Source of the DNA: Cellulomonas gelida
GTDB taxonomy: Bacteria > Actinomycetota > Actinomycetes > Actinomycetales > Cellulomonadaceae
Assembly (NCBI RefSeq): GCF_006538725.1
Contig: NZ_BJLQ01000013.1
Location: 25,701-89,700, forward strand
Reading direction: 5' to 3'
DNA: 64,000 nt
The notes beneath the pieces were generated by a model, which saw only the letters and a list, made by a program, of their open reading frames with translations, ran no database searches and was not told where the DNA came from. Of this stretch, positions 17,587 to 24,398 are shown in pieces; the stretch's first letter is position 1, and the number at the start of each line of letters is the position of its first letter. Made by a program: the position numbers and the translations under genes.

Positions 17587-18762
17587 TCAGGCCGTCGCGG
17601 CGAACACGTTGGCGGGACGCGTCAGACCGAGCGTGTCGCGCAGCGTGCGACCCGGGTAGGCGGTGCGGAACAGTCCTGCGCTCTGCAGGATCGGCACGAC
17701 CCGGTGGACAAGCACGTCGAGGTCGGTGGACAGCGACGACGGCCGCACGTGGAAGCCGTCGACGGCACCCGCCGCGACCCACGTCTCGATCGTCTCGGCC
17801 AGCGCACCGGCCGTCCCCACGTGCACGAGCGAGTCCGTCGCCCACGACGACGGCTCGAGGTCGTCGAGCAGCTCGAGGCGCGCACGCGCGCTCGACTCGT
17901 CGTCGGCCAGGACGACGTACGTGTCGACGAGCACGCGCACCTCGTCGGTGCTGCGGCCCGCGTCGCCCGCCAGGTCGTCCAGCCGCGCGCGCTGGGCGAG
18001 CGCGTCGTCGAGGCTCGTCGCGCGCAGGCGCACCACGTCGGCCCGGCGCGCGGCCAACGCGAGCGCCTCGTCGCTCGTCGCCGTCACCACGACCGGCGGC
18101 CGGCCCTGCGGCGGTCGCGGCGTGATCGACGGACCCTTGACCGCGAACCGGATGCCCTCGTAGTCGACGTGGTGCAGCTTGTCGCGGTCCACGAACCGGC
18201 TCGTGGCCCGGTCGCGGATCTCCGCGTCGTCCTCCCACGAGTCCCACAGCCGGCCGACGACGTCGATCACCTCGCCCGCCTCGTCGATCGCGTCGACCTC
18301 GTCCTGCGCGGCCTTGCGCCCGAACGCGTCCGTCGCCTGCTGCGTCGTCGACCAGCCGACCTGCCACGCGGCGCGCCCCCTGCTGACGTGGTCGATCGTC
18401 GCGACCGCCTTCGAGACGTGGAACGGCTCGGTGTGCGTCGTGTCGATCGTCGGCACCAGACCGATGCCCGCCGAGCGGGGCGCCAGGCGCGAGGCGACGA
18501 GCGCGGCGTCGAGCCGTCCCTGCACGCCGTGGCGGGTCACGGGCTGCAGCGAGAACGCGTCGTCGAACGCGACGAGGTCGAGCAGGCCGCGCTGCGCGGT
18601 CGCGACGAGGGCGTCCAGGCGCTGCGCGTCGAACAGCCGCTGCGCCTGCGAGCCGAGCGTGCGCCAGGCGGCGGGGTGCGCACCGGCGTCGGTGAGGTCG
18701 ACGCCCAGATGCACCGACCGAGTGCGGTCCGAGCGCGAGCGAGGGTGGGAGTGCTGGGACAT
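17587..18762 (-). CDS. LLM-class flavin-dependent monooxygenase, NtaA-like, first gene of the sulfur series
   Basis: A 391-aa protein. The LLM fold is seen in GLLDLVAFDDAFSLQP, the SAGIGLVPTIDTTHTEPFH strand, HVSRGRAAWQVGWSTTQQ and PPVVVTATSDEALALAARRA. It is shorter than the neighbouring NtaA family protein and lacks part of the insertion region. The start at 18762 has GGAG about 9 nt upstream; longer versions would add an Arg-rich extension with no homology. It is the first structural gene after the SAM-IV riboswitch and Cys-rich leader peptide. Its C-terminal half resembles the stand-alone 180-aa protein at 38160-38702. Confidence 0.83.
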   Translation of the reverse strand: MSQHSHPRSRSDRTRSVHLGVDLTDAGAHPAAWRTLGSQAQRLFDAQRLDALVATAQRGLLDLVAFDDAFSLQPVTRHGVQGRLDAALVASRLAPRSAGIGLVPTIDTTHTEPFHVSKAVATIDHVSRGRAAWQVGWSTTQQATDAFGRKAAQDEVDAIDEAGEVIDVVGRLWDSWEDDAEIRDRATSRFVDRDKLHHVDYEGIRFAVKGPSITPRPPQGRPPVVVTATSDEALALAARRADVVRLRATSLDDALAQRARLDDLAGDAGRSTDEVRVLVDTYVVLADDESSARARLELLDDLEPSSWATDSLVHVGTAGALAETIETWVAAGAVDGFHVRPSSLSTDLDVLVHRVVPILQSAGLFRTAYPGRTLRDTLGLTRPANVFAATA

Positions 18763-19032
18763 CGAAGGGCTCCATCTCGAGGCCGCGTGCGCGGCGGGTG
18801 ATCGGTGGTCCGTGGCGTGCCGCGGGCCCGCCTGCCGTCGGCGAGGACGCCGCGGTCGGCGCACGCGCGCAGGACCGGACGGCTGGGGCCGTCAGGTGGT
18901 GGGTGGGAAGGTCGCCGGCGCCGGCGTGGCCCGCCCAGACGGGCGCGGTCCGGGAGGACGGCGCCAGTCAGCGCCGGTCAGCGCCGGCGACGAGCGGTGT
19001 GGCCCGCGGGCCCCGGTGCGCGGGACGTCGTC
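18763..19032 (-). other. Long GC-rich spacer between leader peptide and first monooxygenase gene
   Basis: About 270 nt separate the leader peptide stop from the first monooxygenase start. I see no further ORF. It contains a tandem CGGCGCTGAC-like repeat (18965-18990 region) and several short GC-rich dyads but no single dominant terminator hairpin. It is the natural place for an attenuation structure coupled to leader translation. Confidence 0.4.
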
Positions 19033-19122
19033 TCAGCGACAGCTCTCGGCGGCGCACATGACGCGACAGCGCGTGCACAGGTGCGTGGCGCGGACGTCCG
19101 CGGTCAGGCTCCTCGTGCTCAT
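19033..19122 (-). CDS. Cysteine-rich leader peptide (29 aa) of the sulfur operon
   Basis: A 29-codon ORF with ATG at 19122 and a good AAGGAG site 8 nt upstream. It begins MSTRSLTADVRATHL and ends CTRCRVMCAAESCR, with four cysteines in the last 14 residues. Actinobacterial sulfur genes are often preceded by short leader ORFs with Cys near the C-terminus. In mycobacteria, ribosome stalling at Cys codons during cysteine shortage raises expression of downstream genes. The ORF lies between the SAM-IV aptamer and the first monooxygenase gene. Its role as a cysteine sensor is inferred from that family of leaders. Confidence 0.75.
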   Translation of the reverse strand: MSTRSLTADVRATHLCTRCRVMCAAESCR

Positions 19123-19151
19123 GCGTGCGGTCTCCTTCGTCCCCTGTCCGG

Positions 19152-19284
19152 GGTCTGGCGCGTTGCTCGGACGGCGGGTGCCGCTCGAGCCAGGTCCTCA
19201 CCCGGGGCACCCCGCCGCGCGGGAGGGTTGCCGTCCGACCAGCCGGGGCTACGCGTCGGAGCTCATGACCTCTGTCCGCAGACC
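19152..19284 (-). promoter_or_regulatory. SAM-IV riboswitch upstream of the 15-gene sulfur series
   Basis: Read on the minus strand, the core runs GGTCATGAG, CCGACG, AGCCCCGGCT, GTCGGACGGCAACCCTCC, then GGGGTGCCCCGGGTGA and GGACC. This is the SAM-IV consensus found in actinobacteria. A closing helix is possible between GGTCTG (start near 19284) and CAGACC (19152-19157), with an inner GGAC/GTCC. The aptamer binds S-adenosylmethionine and is expected to lower expression when SAM is plentiful. The ribosome-binding site of the leader peptide lies about 16 nt beyond the closing helix. The expression platform may therefore act on leader translation. Confidence 0.9.
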
Positions 19285-19285
19285 G

Positions 19286-19378
19286 ACAATCCGGACTGCG
19301 CTGGTCAGAAATTAGGGGTGGGGCCGGACGGAGTCAACGGCGCATCCCGTCGGTCCCACAATCTGGACTGAATAAGTC
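19286..19378. repeat. Paired 21-bp direct repeat flanking the sulfur-operon promoter
   Basis: The motif ACAATCYGGACTG-N5-GTC occurs at 19286-19306 and again at 19358-19378, start to start 72 bp (close to seven helical turns). One copy covers the predicted transcription start and the other lies about 20 bp upstream of the -35 box. The geometry suits a dimeric regulator bound at two sites. No such pair was seen elsewhere in the window. Confidence 0.6.
19309..19337 (-). promoter_or_regulatory. Sigma-70-type promoter of the sulfur operon
   Basis: On the minus strand TTGACT (19332-19337) and TAATTT (19309-19314) are separated by exactly 17 bp. This is near consensus and stands out in such GC-rich DNA. 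The predicted start lies near 19302, about 18 nt before the SAM-IV closing helix. Confidence 0.8.
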
Positions 19379-19424
19379 GGGTTATCGTCGGGCGACCCCG
19401 CACGACCCTGACGCGCGCAGGGAC

Positions 19425-19468
19425 GACGAAGCCCGCGGGCCGCACCGAGCGGCACCGCGGGCTTCGTC
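19425..19468 (-). terminator. Terminator of purL
   Basis: Perfect 14-bp arms (19425-19438 and 19455-19468) around a 16-nt loop begin 13 nt after the purL stop. The dyad may act in either direction. It insulates purL from the sulfur promoter region. Confidence 0.85.
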
Positions 19469-19481
19469 CGAGCAGGGGTGG

Positions 19482-21827
19482 TCAGCCGAAGTGGCGCGGG
19501 AGCGTCGCCTCGAAGACCTCGCCGGCCTCGGCCAGCGGGATCGTGAACAGGCCCTCGACCTCGACGGCGGGGCCCGCCTCCTCGTCGCCCGTCGCGACGT
19601 CGGCCGTCTGGCCCAGCTTGAGTGCCGGCACGCCGCGCGCGACGCACAGGTCGGCGAAGCGCACCTCCTCCGAGCGCGGCACGGCGACCAGCGCACGCGC
19701 CGTGGACTCCGAGAACAGCGCCTCGAACGGCGTGACGCCGTCGCGCTCGCACAGCGCGTCGAGCGAGACGCGCACGCCCACGCCGAACCGCAGCGAGGAC
19801 TCGAGCAGCGCCTGGACCAGACCGCCCTCCGACAGGTCGTGCGCGGCGTCCACCAGGTCGTCGCGCGCCGCGTTCTGCAGCACCGCGCCGAGACGACGCT
19901 CGGCCGCCAGGTCGACCGCGGGCGGCAGGCCGCCGAGGTGGTCGTGCACGACGTCGGCCCACGCGGAGCCGTCGAGCTCGGCGCGCGTCGTGCCGAGCAG
20001 GTAGACCGCGATGCCGGGCGCGGTCCAGCCCGAGGGCACCGCGGCGGCCACGTCGTCGAGCACGCCCAGCACGCCGACGACGGGCGTCGGGTGGATCGCC
20101 GAGTCGATCAGGCCGGGCTCGCCCGTGCCGTTGTACAGCGAGACGTTGCCGCCGGTCACCGGGACCTCGAGCACCTGGCACGCGTCGGCCAGGCCGCGGA
20201 TCGCCTCGACGAGCTGCCACATCGAGTCGGGGTGCTCGGGGCTGCCGAAGTTGAGGCAGTCGGTCACCGCGAGCGGGCGAGCGCCCGTCGTCGCGACGTT
20301 GCGGTACGCCTCCGCGAGCGCGAGCTGCGCGCCCGTGTACGGGTCGAGCTTGCCGTAGCGGCCGTTGGCGTCGGTCGCGAGAGCGACGCCGAGACCCGTG
20401 GTCTCGTCGACGCGCACGACCCCCGAGTCGTCGGGCTGCGCGAGCGCCGTGTTGCCCTGCACGAAGCGGTCGTACTGCTTGGTCACCCACGACTTCGAGG
20501 CCAGGTTGGGCGAGCCGAGCAGCCGCAGCGCGGTCGCGCGCAGCTCGTCGGGGCTCGTCGGACGCGCGAGCGACGCGGACGTGTCCGCGTTCAGGCCGTC
20601 CTGCCACGCGGGACGCGCGTACGGGCGGTCGTACACCGGACCCTCGTGCGCGACGGTCTTCGGGTCGACGTCGACGATGCGGTGGCCGTGGTGGTCGATC
20701 GTCAGGCGACCCGTGCCCGTGACCTCGCCGATGATCGCCGTCTCGACGTCCCACTTCGCGGTGATCGCGAGGAACTCGTCCAGCTTGGCGGGCGTGACGA
20801 CCGCCATCATGCGCTCCTGCGACTCCGACATGAGGATCTCGCCGGCCGTCAGGGTGGGGTCGCGCAGCAGCACGTTCTCGAGGTCGACGTGCATGCCGCC
20901 GTCACCGTTGGACGCGAGCTCGGACGTCGCGCACGAGATGCCGGCCGCACCCAGGTCCTGGATGCCCTCGACGACGCGCGCGGCGTACAGCTCGAGGCAG
21001 CACTCGATGAGCACCTTCTCCATGAACGGGTCGCCGACCTGCACCGAGGGCCGCTTGGACGGCTTGGTGTCGTCGAAGGTCTCGCTCGCGAGGATCGACG
21101 CACCGCCGATGCCGTCACCGCCGGTGCGCGCGCCGAACAGCACGACCTTGTTGCCCGTGCCCGAGGCGTTGGCCAGGTGGATGTCCTCGTGCCGCAGCAC
21201 ACCCAGGCACAGCGCGTTGACGAGCGGGTTGCCCTGGTAGCTGGGGTCGAACACGAGCTCGCCGCCGATGTTCGGCAGGCCGAGCGAGTTGCCGTAGCCC
21301 CCGACGCCCGCGACCACGCCGTGCACCACGCGGGCGGTGTCCGGGTGGTCGATCGCGCCGAAGCGCAGCTGGTCCATGACCGCGACCGGGCGCGCGCCCA
21401 TCGAGATGATGTCGCGCACGATCCCGCCGACGCCCGTGGCGGCACCCTGGTACGGCTCGACGTACGACGGGTGGTTGTGCGACTCGACCTTGAACGTGAC
21501 CGCCCAGCCGTCGCCGATGTCCACGACGCCCGCGTTCTCGCCGATCCCGACGAGCAGGTGCTCCTTCATGGCCGGCGTCGTCTTGTCGCCGAACTGCCGC
21601 AGGTGCGTCTTGGAGGACTTGTACGAGCAGTGCTCGGACCACATGACCGAGTACATGGCCAGCTCCGCGGCCGTGGGGCGCCGCCCGAGGATGTCGCGGA
21701 TGCGCTGGTACTCGTCGGGCTTGAGCCCGAGCTCGGCGTACGGCTGCGCGAGGTCGGGGGTCGCGGCGGCGCCCTCGACCGTGTCGTAGTGCTGGTCGCT
21801 GCTGGGGCGCGCGGGTGCGGAGGTCAT
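19482..21827 (-). CDS. purL: Phosphoribosylformylglycinamidine synthase subunit PurL
   Basis: A 781-aa small-type PurL, the synthetase subunit of the three-part FGAM synthase (PurL, PurQ, PurS). It uses ATP and ammonia delivered by PurQ to convert FGAR to FGAM in purine synthesis. Hallmarks are [16 protein letters not shown] near the N-terminus with the catalytic His-containing [24 protein letters not shown], and [19 protein letters not shown] chose the ATG at 21827, where AAGGGA precedes and the length fits the family. Its partners purQ and purS are about 19 kb away (40371-41326). That is unusual compared with genomes that keep purSQL together. Confidence 0.96.
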   Translation of the reverse strand: MTSAPARPSSDQHYDTVEGAAATPDLAQPYAELGLKPDEYQRIRDILGRRPTAAELAMYSVMWSEHCSYKSSKTHLRQFGDKTTPAMKEHLLVGIGENAGVVDIGDGWAVTFKVESHNHPSYVEPYQGAATGVGGIVRDIISMGARPVAVMDQLRFGAIDHPDTARVVHGVVAGVGGYGNSLGLPNIGGELVFDPSYQGNPLVNALCLGVLRHEDIHLANASGTGNKVVLFGARTGGDGIGGASILASETFDDTKPSKRPSVQVGDPFMEKVLIECCLELYAARVVEGIQDLGAAGISCATSELASNGDGGMHVDLENVLLRDPTLTAGEILMSESQERMMAVVTPAKLDEFLAITAKWDVETAIIGEVTGTGRLTIDHHGHRIVDVDPKTVAHEGPVYDRPYARPAWQDGLNADTSASLARPTSPDELRATALRLLGSPNLASKSWVTKQYDRFVQGNTALAQPDDSGVVRVDETTGLGVALATDANGRYGKLDPYTGAQLALAEAYRNVATTGARPLAVTDCLNFGSPEHPDSMWQLVEAIRGLADACQVLEVPVTGGNVSLYNGTGEPGLIDSAIHPTPVVGVLGVLDDVAAAVPSGWTAPGIAVYLLGTTRAELDGSAWADVVHDHLGGLPPAVDLAAERRLGAVLQNAARDDLVDAAHDLSEGGLVQALLESSLRFGVGVRVSLDALCERDGVTPFEALFSESTARALVAVPRSEEVRFADLCVARGVPALKLGQTADVATGDEEAGPAVEVEGLFTIPLAEAGEVFEATLPRHFG

Positions 21828-21902
21828 CGGTTCCCTTGGGCGAGATCGCTCGCGGCCTGCGCTGGTCGGCAGGACGCACGGCCGTCGTCGGCGGACGGGC
21901 CC

Positions 21903-21908
21903 AGGATA
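21903..21908 (-). promoter_or_regulatory. Candidate -10 box for purL
   Basis: TATCCT on the minus strand lies about 75 nt before the purL start. The -35 position is poorly conserved (TTCGGG at 17 bp). The rest of the 374-bp purL/wall-protein intergenic region on this side shows no gene. Confidence 0.4.
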
Positions 21909-22074
21909 GCGACGCTCCGCGGCCGCCCGAACGGCTGTCCAGGCCCGCGACCGGGGCGCGCGACGAGGCGGGCGCGGCGCGAGACGGGCCGGCGGCGAGC
22001 GCGCGGCGGGCCAGGGCGGTCCCACCGCAGGCCACCAAGGGGTGACACGTGTCGTTCCGCCCTTCGGGTGACGA

Positions 22075-22122
22075 CAGTTGCCTCACCGGCGTTTCGCGGC
22101 CGACACGCCGGTGAGGCAATTG
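22075..22122. promoter_or_regulatory. Long palindrome overlapping the -35 box of the wall-protein gene
   Basis: Perfect 14-bp arms (22078-22091 and 22106-22119) flank a 14-nt centre. The match extends to 18 positions with one mismatch. The right arm runs into the -35 hexamer at 22120. No gene ends nearby on the plus strand, so an operator is more likely than a terminator. Confidence 0.6.
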
Positions 22123-22149
22123 TGCGTTTTGCCTGATCAGCCCTAAGGT
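22120..22149 (+). promoter_or_regulatory. Candidate promoter of the LAXTG protein gene
   Basis: TTGTGC (22120-22125) and TAAGGT (22144-22149) are spaced by 18 bp. Transcription would start about 45 nt before the ATG at 22202. Confidence 0.55.
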
Positions 22150-22201
22150 CTGGCGCGGCTGGATGCCCGTTTAGCCCGTTTTGTCGAGGATTCGAGGTCT
22201 G

Positions 22202-23086
22202 ATGCTCCGCCGCGCCGTCGCCGCCGTTGCCGTCCCCGCCCTGTCCGGCCTCCTGCTGCTCGCGAGCTCCGCGAGCGCCACGGCCGGCGGCTCGGACGCG
22301 CCCATCCCCTACGACGTCTCCCCCGAGGCTCTCACGCTCCCCGTCGGTGACACGTTCGACGTCCACGACCACGTCAACGTGCGCTACACCAAGCACGGCC
22401 GTGACGGCTCGGCCAACATCCACATCGAGCCCGGCCGGTCGAGCGCCGCGCTCGTCGGGAAGAGCACGGTGCGGTGGGAGCTCGTCGGCGTCCCCCAGGG
22501 TTCGTGCATCACGTGGGTGCAGGTGAGCGGGTACGACGAGCACTTCGGCGAGGGCGGCCAGAAGCCCGTCTGCAACACGACGTGCAAGCCGAAGCCGAAC
22601 CCGTACCCCACGCCGAGCCCGTCCCCCTCGGAGTCGCCCGAGCCCGAGCCGTCGCCCACACCGACCGTGACGCCGACGCCGCCGCCCACGCAGGAGCCCA
22701 GCCCGGAGCCGACGCGGTCGCCCGAGCCCGAGCCGTCGCAGACCCCGCCCCCGGCACCCGAGCCCGTCGAGTCGACGCCCGCTCCCCAGCCCACGACGAC
22801 GCCGGCCGTGCCCCCCGTGCCGTCCGACGAGGAGACGCCGGCCCCGTCGCCCGAGCCCACGACCCCGGGGGACGACGAGGGTGAGGTCGCCGGCCCCGAG
22901 CCGACGCCGACCCCGAGCATCGACTCCGAGGTCCTCGTCGAGGGCGAGGACGAGCCCCCGCTCGCCGTGACCGGCTCCGACTCGCTGCTGCCCGGGTTCG
23001 CGTTCGCGCTCACCGCGCTGGTCGCGGGCATCACCCTGCGCATGATCCACGTCCGCCGCCGGCACCTGCCCGCCCACCGCGGCTGA
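22202..23086 (+). CDS. Secreted, sortase-anchored (LAXTG) Pro/Thr-rich surface protein
   Basis: A 294-aa exported protein. A signal peptide of about 27 residues (ending near ASATA) is followed by a folded region (about 30-130) with three cysteines (SCITW; VCNTTC). A long Pro/Ser/Thr/Glu tract (about 133-250) then spans the wall. The C-terminus has LAVTG, a hydrophobic span and a basic tail (RMIHVRRRH), which is the LAXTG sorting signal of class E sortases in high-GC Gram-positives. The folded region is not one I recognise. A TTG at 22181 is possible but GAGG precedes the ATG at 22202. No sortase gene is in the window. Confidence 0.8.
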   Translation: MLRRAVAAVAVPALSGLLLLASSASATAGGSDAPIPYDVSPEALTLPVGDTFDVHDHVNVRYTKHGRDGSANIHIEPGRSSAALVGKSTVRWELVGVPQGSCITWVQVSGYDEHFGEGGQKPVCNTTCKPKPNPYPTPSPSPSESPEPEPSPTPTVTPTPPPTQEPSPEPTRSPEPEPSQTPPPAPEPVESTPAPQPTTTPAVPPVPSDEETPAPSPEPTTPGDDEGEVAGPEPTPTPSIDSEVLVEGEDEPPLAVTGSDSLLPGFAFALTALVAGITLRMIHVRRRHLPAHRG

Positions 23087-23092
23087 GTGCGC

Positions 23093-23121
23093 GCCCGGAG
23101 CTCGCTGGTCGAGCTCCGGGC
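23093..23121 (+). terminator. Terminator of the LAXTG protein gene
   Basis: Perfect 12-bp arms (23093-23104, 23110-23121) with a 5-nt loop begin 6 nt after the stop codon. Confidence 0.85.
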
Positions 23122-23134
23122 CGCCCGGGCGGGC

Positions 23135-23140
23135 TACGGT
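23135..23140 (+). promoter_or_regulatory. -10 box of a leaderless promoter
   Basis: TACGGT lies 6 nt before the ATG at 23147, so transcription should begin at or next to the start codon. This supports that start. Confidence 0.65.
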
Positions 23141-23146
23141 CGGGCC

Positions 23147-24040
23147 ATGCCCGCCGCAGCCCGCTCCGTGACGGGGCGCACGCTCGTCGTCGGGCTGCTC
23201 GGCATCGGGCTCGCCGTCGCGGTCACGACGAGCGGGTGCGCACCCGGGACGGACCGCCCGTCGACGTCGCGTGACCCGAGCACCGGCGCCTCGACCGCCG
23301 AGCCGTCGGCAGGTGCGTCGTCACCCGGCACCCCGGACGCGGAGCCTGACCTCGCCGCCGCGGCGCTGCGCGACGGCGTGCCGATCACGTCGCAGGGCGT
23401 GACGGTGCTGGTGCTCGCACCGAGCACGCCACGCGCGCTCGAGGACGGCAGCGTCCGGGTGGACCTCGCCGCACCGACCGGTGGCCCCACTGCCGCTCTC
23501 GCCGCAGTGCCTACCGCGGTACCCACGGCGGCGCACAGCAACGCTGCCGAGCGTGACACGACGGACGGAGCCGGGACGTCCCTCGTCGTCGCGGCGCCCG
23601 CTCCGTTGCGCCTCGACGTGCTGCCCGACGGCACCGCGCTCGTGCTCGACGGCGACGTCCCGGTCGCGGGGCTGCGGGCGGACCCGTCAGGCCGGCTCGA
23701 GGCGCACGGCGATGCGGCAGTCCTGACCGCGCGGGCCCAGCCGACGGGCCTGTGGTTCACCGCGCGCGCGATCCTCGACCTGGCCTGGGGCGAGCGTGAG
23801 GGCGGGCGCTCGCTCGCGGTCACGCCCGCCGACTGGACCCGCGCGGGCGGCCACGCGGCCGAGGAGCTCGCGGCCGCCCAGCTCGAGGCGGCGGACGCCG
23901 AGGCCGGCTCGGCGAGCATGCTCGCGCAGCTCGCGTGCCACCAGCTCGGCGCACGTTCGAAGGCCACGTGGAACCTCGAGCCGTGGCGTCCCGACGTGGA
24001 CCCGTTCGAGATGATCGCGACCCGGTGCAACCCGACCTGA
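23147..24040 (+). CDS. DUF2599 domain lipoprotein
   Basis: A 297-aa predicted lipoprotein. A twin-basic start and hydrophobic stretch lead to the lipobox TSGC near residue 29, then a Ser/Thr/Pro/Asp linker of some 45 residues. The C-terminal 90 residues end in ARSKATWNLEPWRPDVDPFEMIATRCNPT (split here as ARSKATWNLEPWRPD and the closing RCNPT). These correspond to DUF2599, a small cysteine-containing extracellular domain of unknown function. Two cysteines (LACHQL and TRCNPT) could form the family disulfide. The leaderless promoter decides the start. It sits alone between two terminated units, and its function is unknown. Confidence 0.75.
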   Translation: MPAAARSVTGRTLVVGLLGIGLAVAVTTSGCAPGTDRPSTSRDPSTGASTAEPSAGASSPGTPDAEPDLAAAALRDGVPITSQGVTVLVLAPSTPRALEDGSVRVDLAAPTGGPTAALAAVPTAVPTAAHSNAAERDTTDGAGTSLVVAAPAPLRLDVLPDGTALVLDGDVPVAGLRADPSGRLEAHGDAAVLTARAQPTGLWFTARAILDLAWGEREGGRSLAVTPADWTRAGGHAAEELAAAQLEAADAEAGSASMLAQLACHQLGARSKATWNLEPWRPDVDPFEMIATRCNPT

Positions 24041-24052
24041 GCCGGGAACCGG

Positions 24053-24289
24053 TCAGCGGTTGCGCCGCGCGCGTCGCGTCTTGAGCATCCAGCCGACGAC
24101 CACCCCGAGCACGAACGTGATCGCCAGCAGGATCCACAGCGGCATCGTCACGGACGTCCAGAACAGGTGGACGGGGTACTCGTCGGCGTTCTGGAAGATC
24201 AGCACGAGCGCCGCCGCGAGCACGACGAGCCCCAGGATCGGGCGCCAGGGGACGGGCTTGCTCTCGACCGGTTGCTGTCCCGCGGACAT
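24053..24289 (-). CDS. LapA-like small membrane protein
   Basis: A 78-aa protein with two hydrophobic segments: PILGLVVLAAALVLIFQNAD (about 17-36) and PLWILLAITFVLGVVVGWML (about 49-68). A basic C-terminus (KTRRARRNR) follows. The layout, including the FQNADEYPVHLFW linker, matches lipopolysaccharide assembly protein A domain (LapA/DUF1049) proteins, which in Gram-positives have no known role. GGAGG lies 6 nt before the ATG at 24289. It converges on the DUF2599 gene with a 12-bp gap. Confidence 0.75.
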   Translation of the reverse strand: MSAGQQPVESKPVPWRPILGLVVLAAALVLIFQNADEYPVHLFWTSVTMPLWILLAITFVLGVVVGWMLKTRRARRNR

Positions 24290-24368
24290 CGGACCTCCAG
24301 TGGTCCGGGCGGTCGCACGCCGCCCCCTGCGGCCATCCTGCCGCGGTGGCGCCTGACCTGCCAGGGCG

Positions 24369-24393
24369 GACGCGGGCCCGGGCGGCCCGCGTC
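24369..24393 (-). terminator. Terminator of the acyl-CoA oxidase gene
   Basis: GACGCGGGC and GCCCGCGTC (9-bp arms, 7-nt loop) begin 5 nt after the stop codon. Flanking GGGC/GCCC can extend the stem. Confidence 0.6.
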
Positions 24394-24398
24394 GGCCC

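Noticed and set aside
770..19337. Natural-product gene cluster, because of many LLM oxygenases and an MFS-like setting
   Set aside because: There are no synthase, NRPS/PKS or tailoring genes. Two importers, SAM-IV control and a Cys leader fit sulfur acquisition.
19491..22136. Long plus-strand open frame opposite purL
   Set aside because: It is an Arg/Val/Asp-rich mirror frame caused by high GC at third positions. purL on the minus strand explains the region fully.
22181..22201. TTG start at 22181 for the LAXTG protein
   Set aside because: It adds only seven residues with no ribosome-binding site. The ATG at 22202 has GAGG upstream and gives a normal signal peptide.
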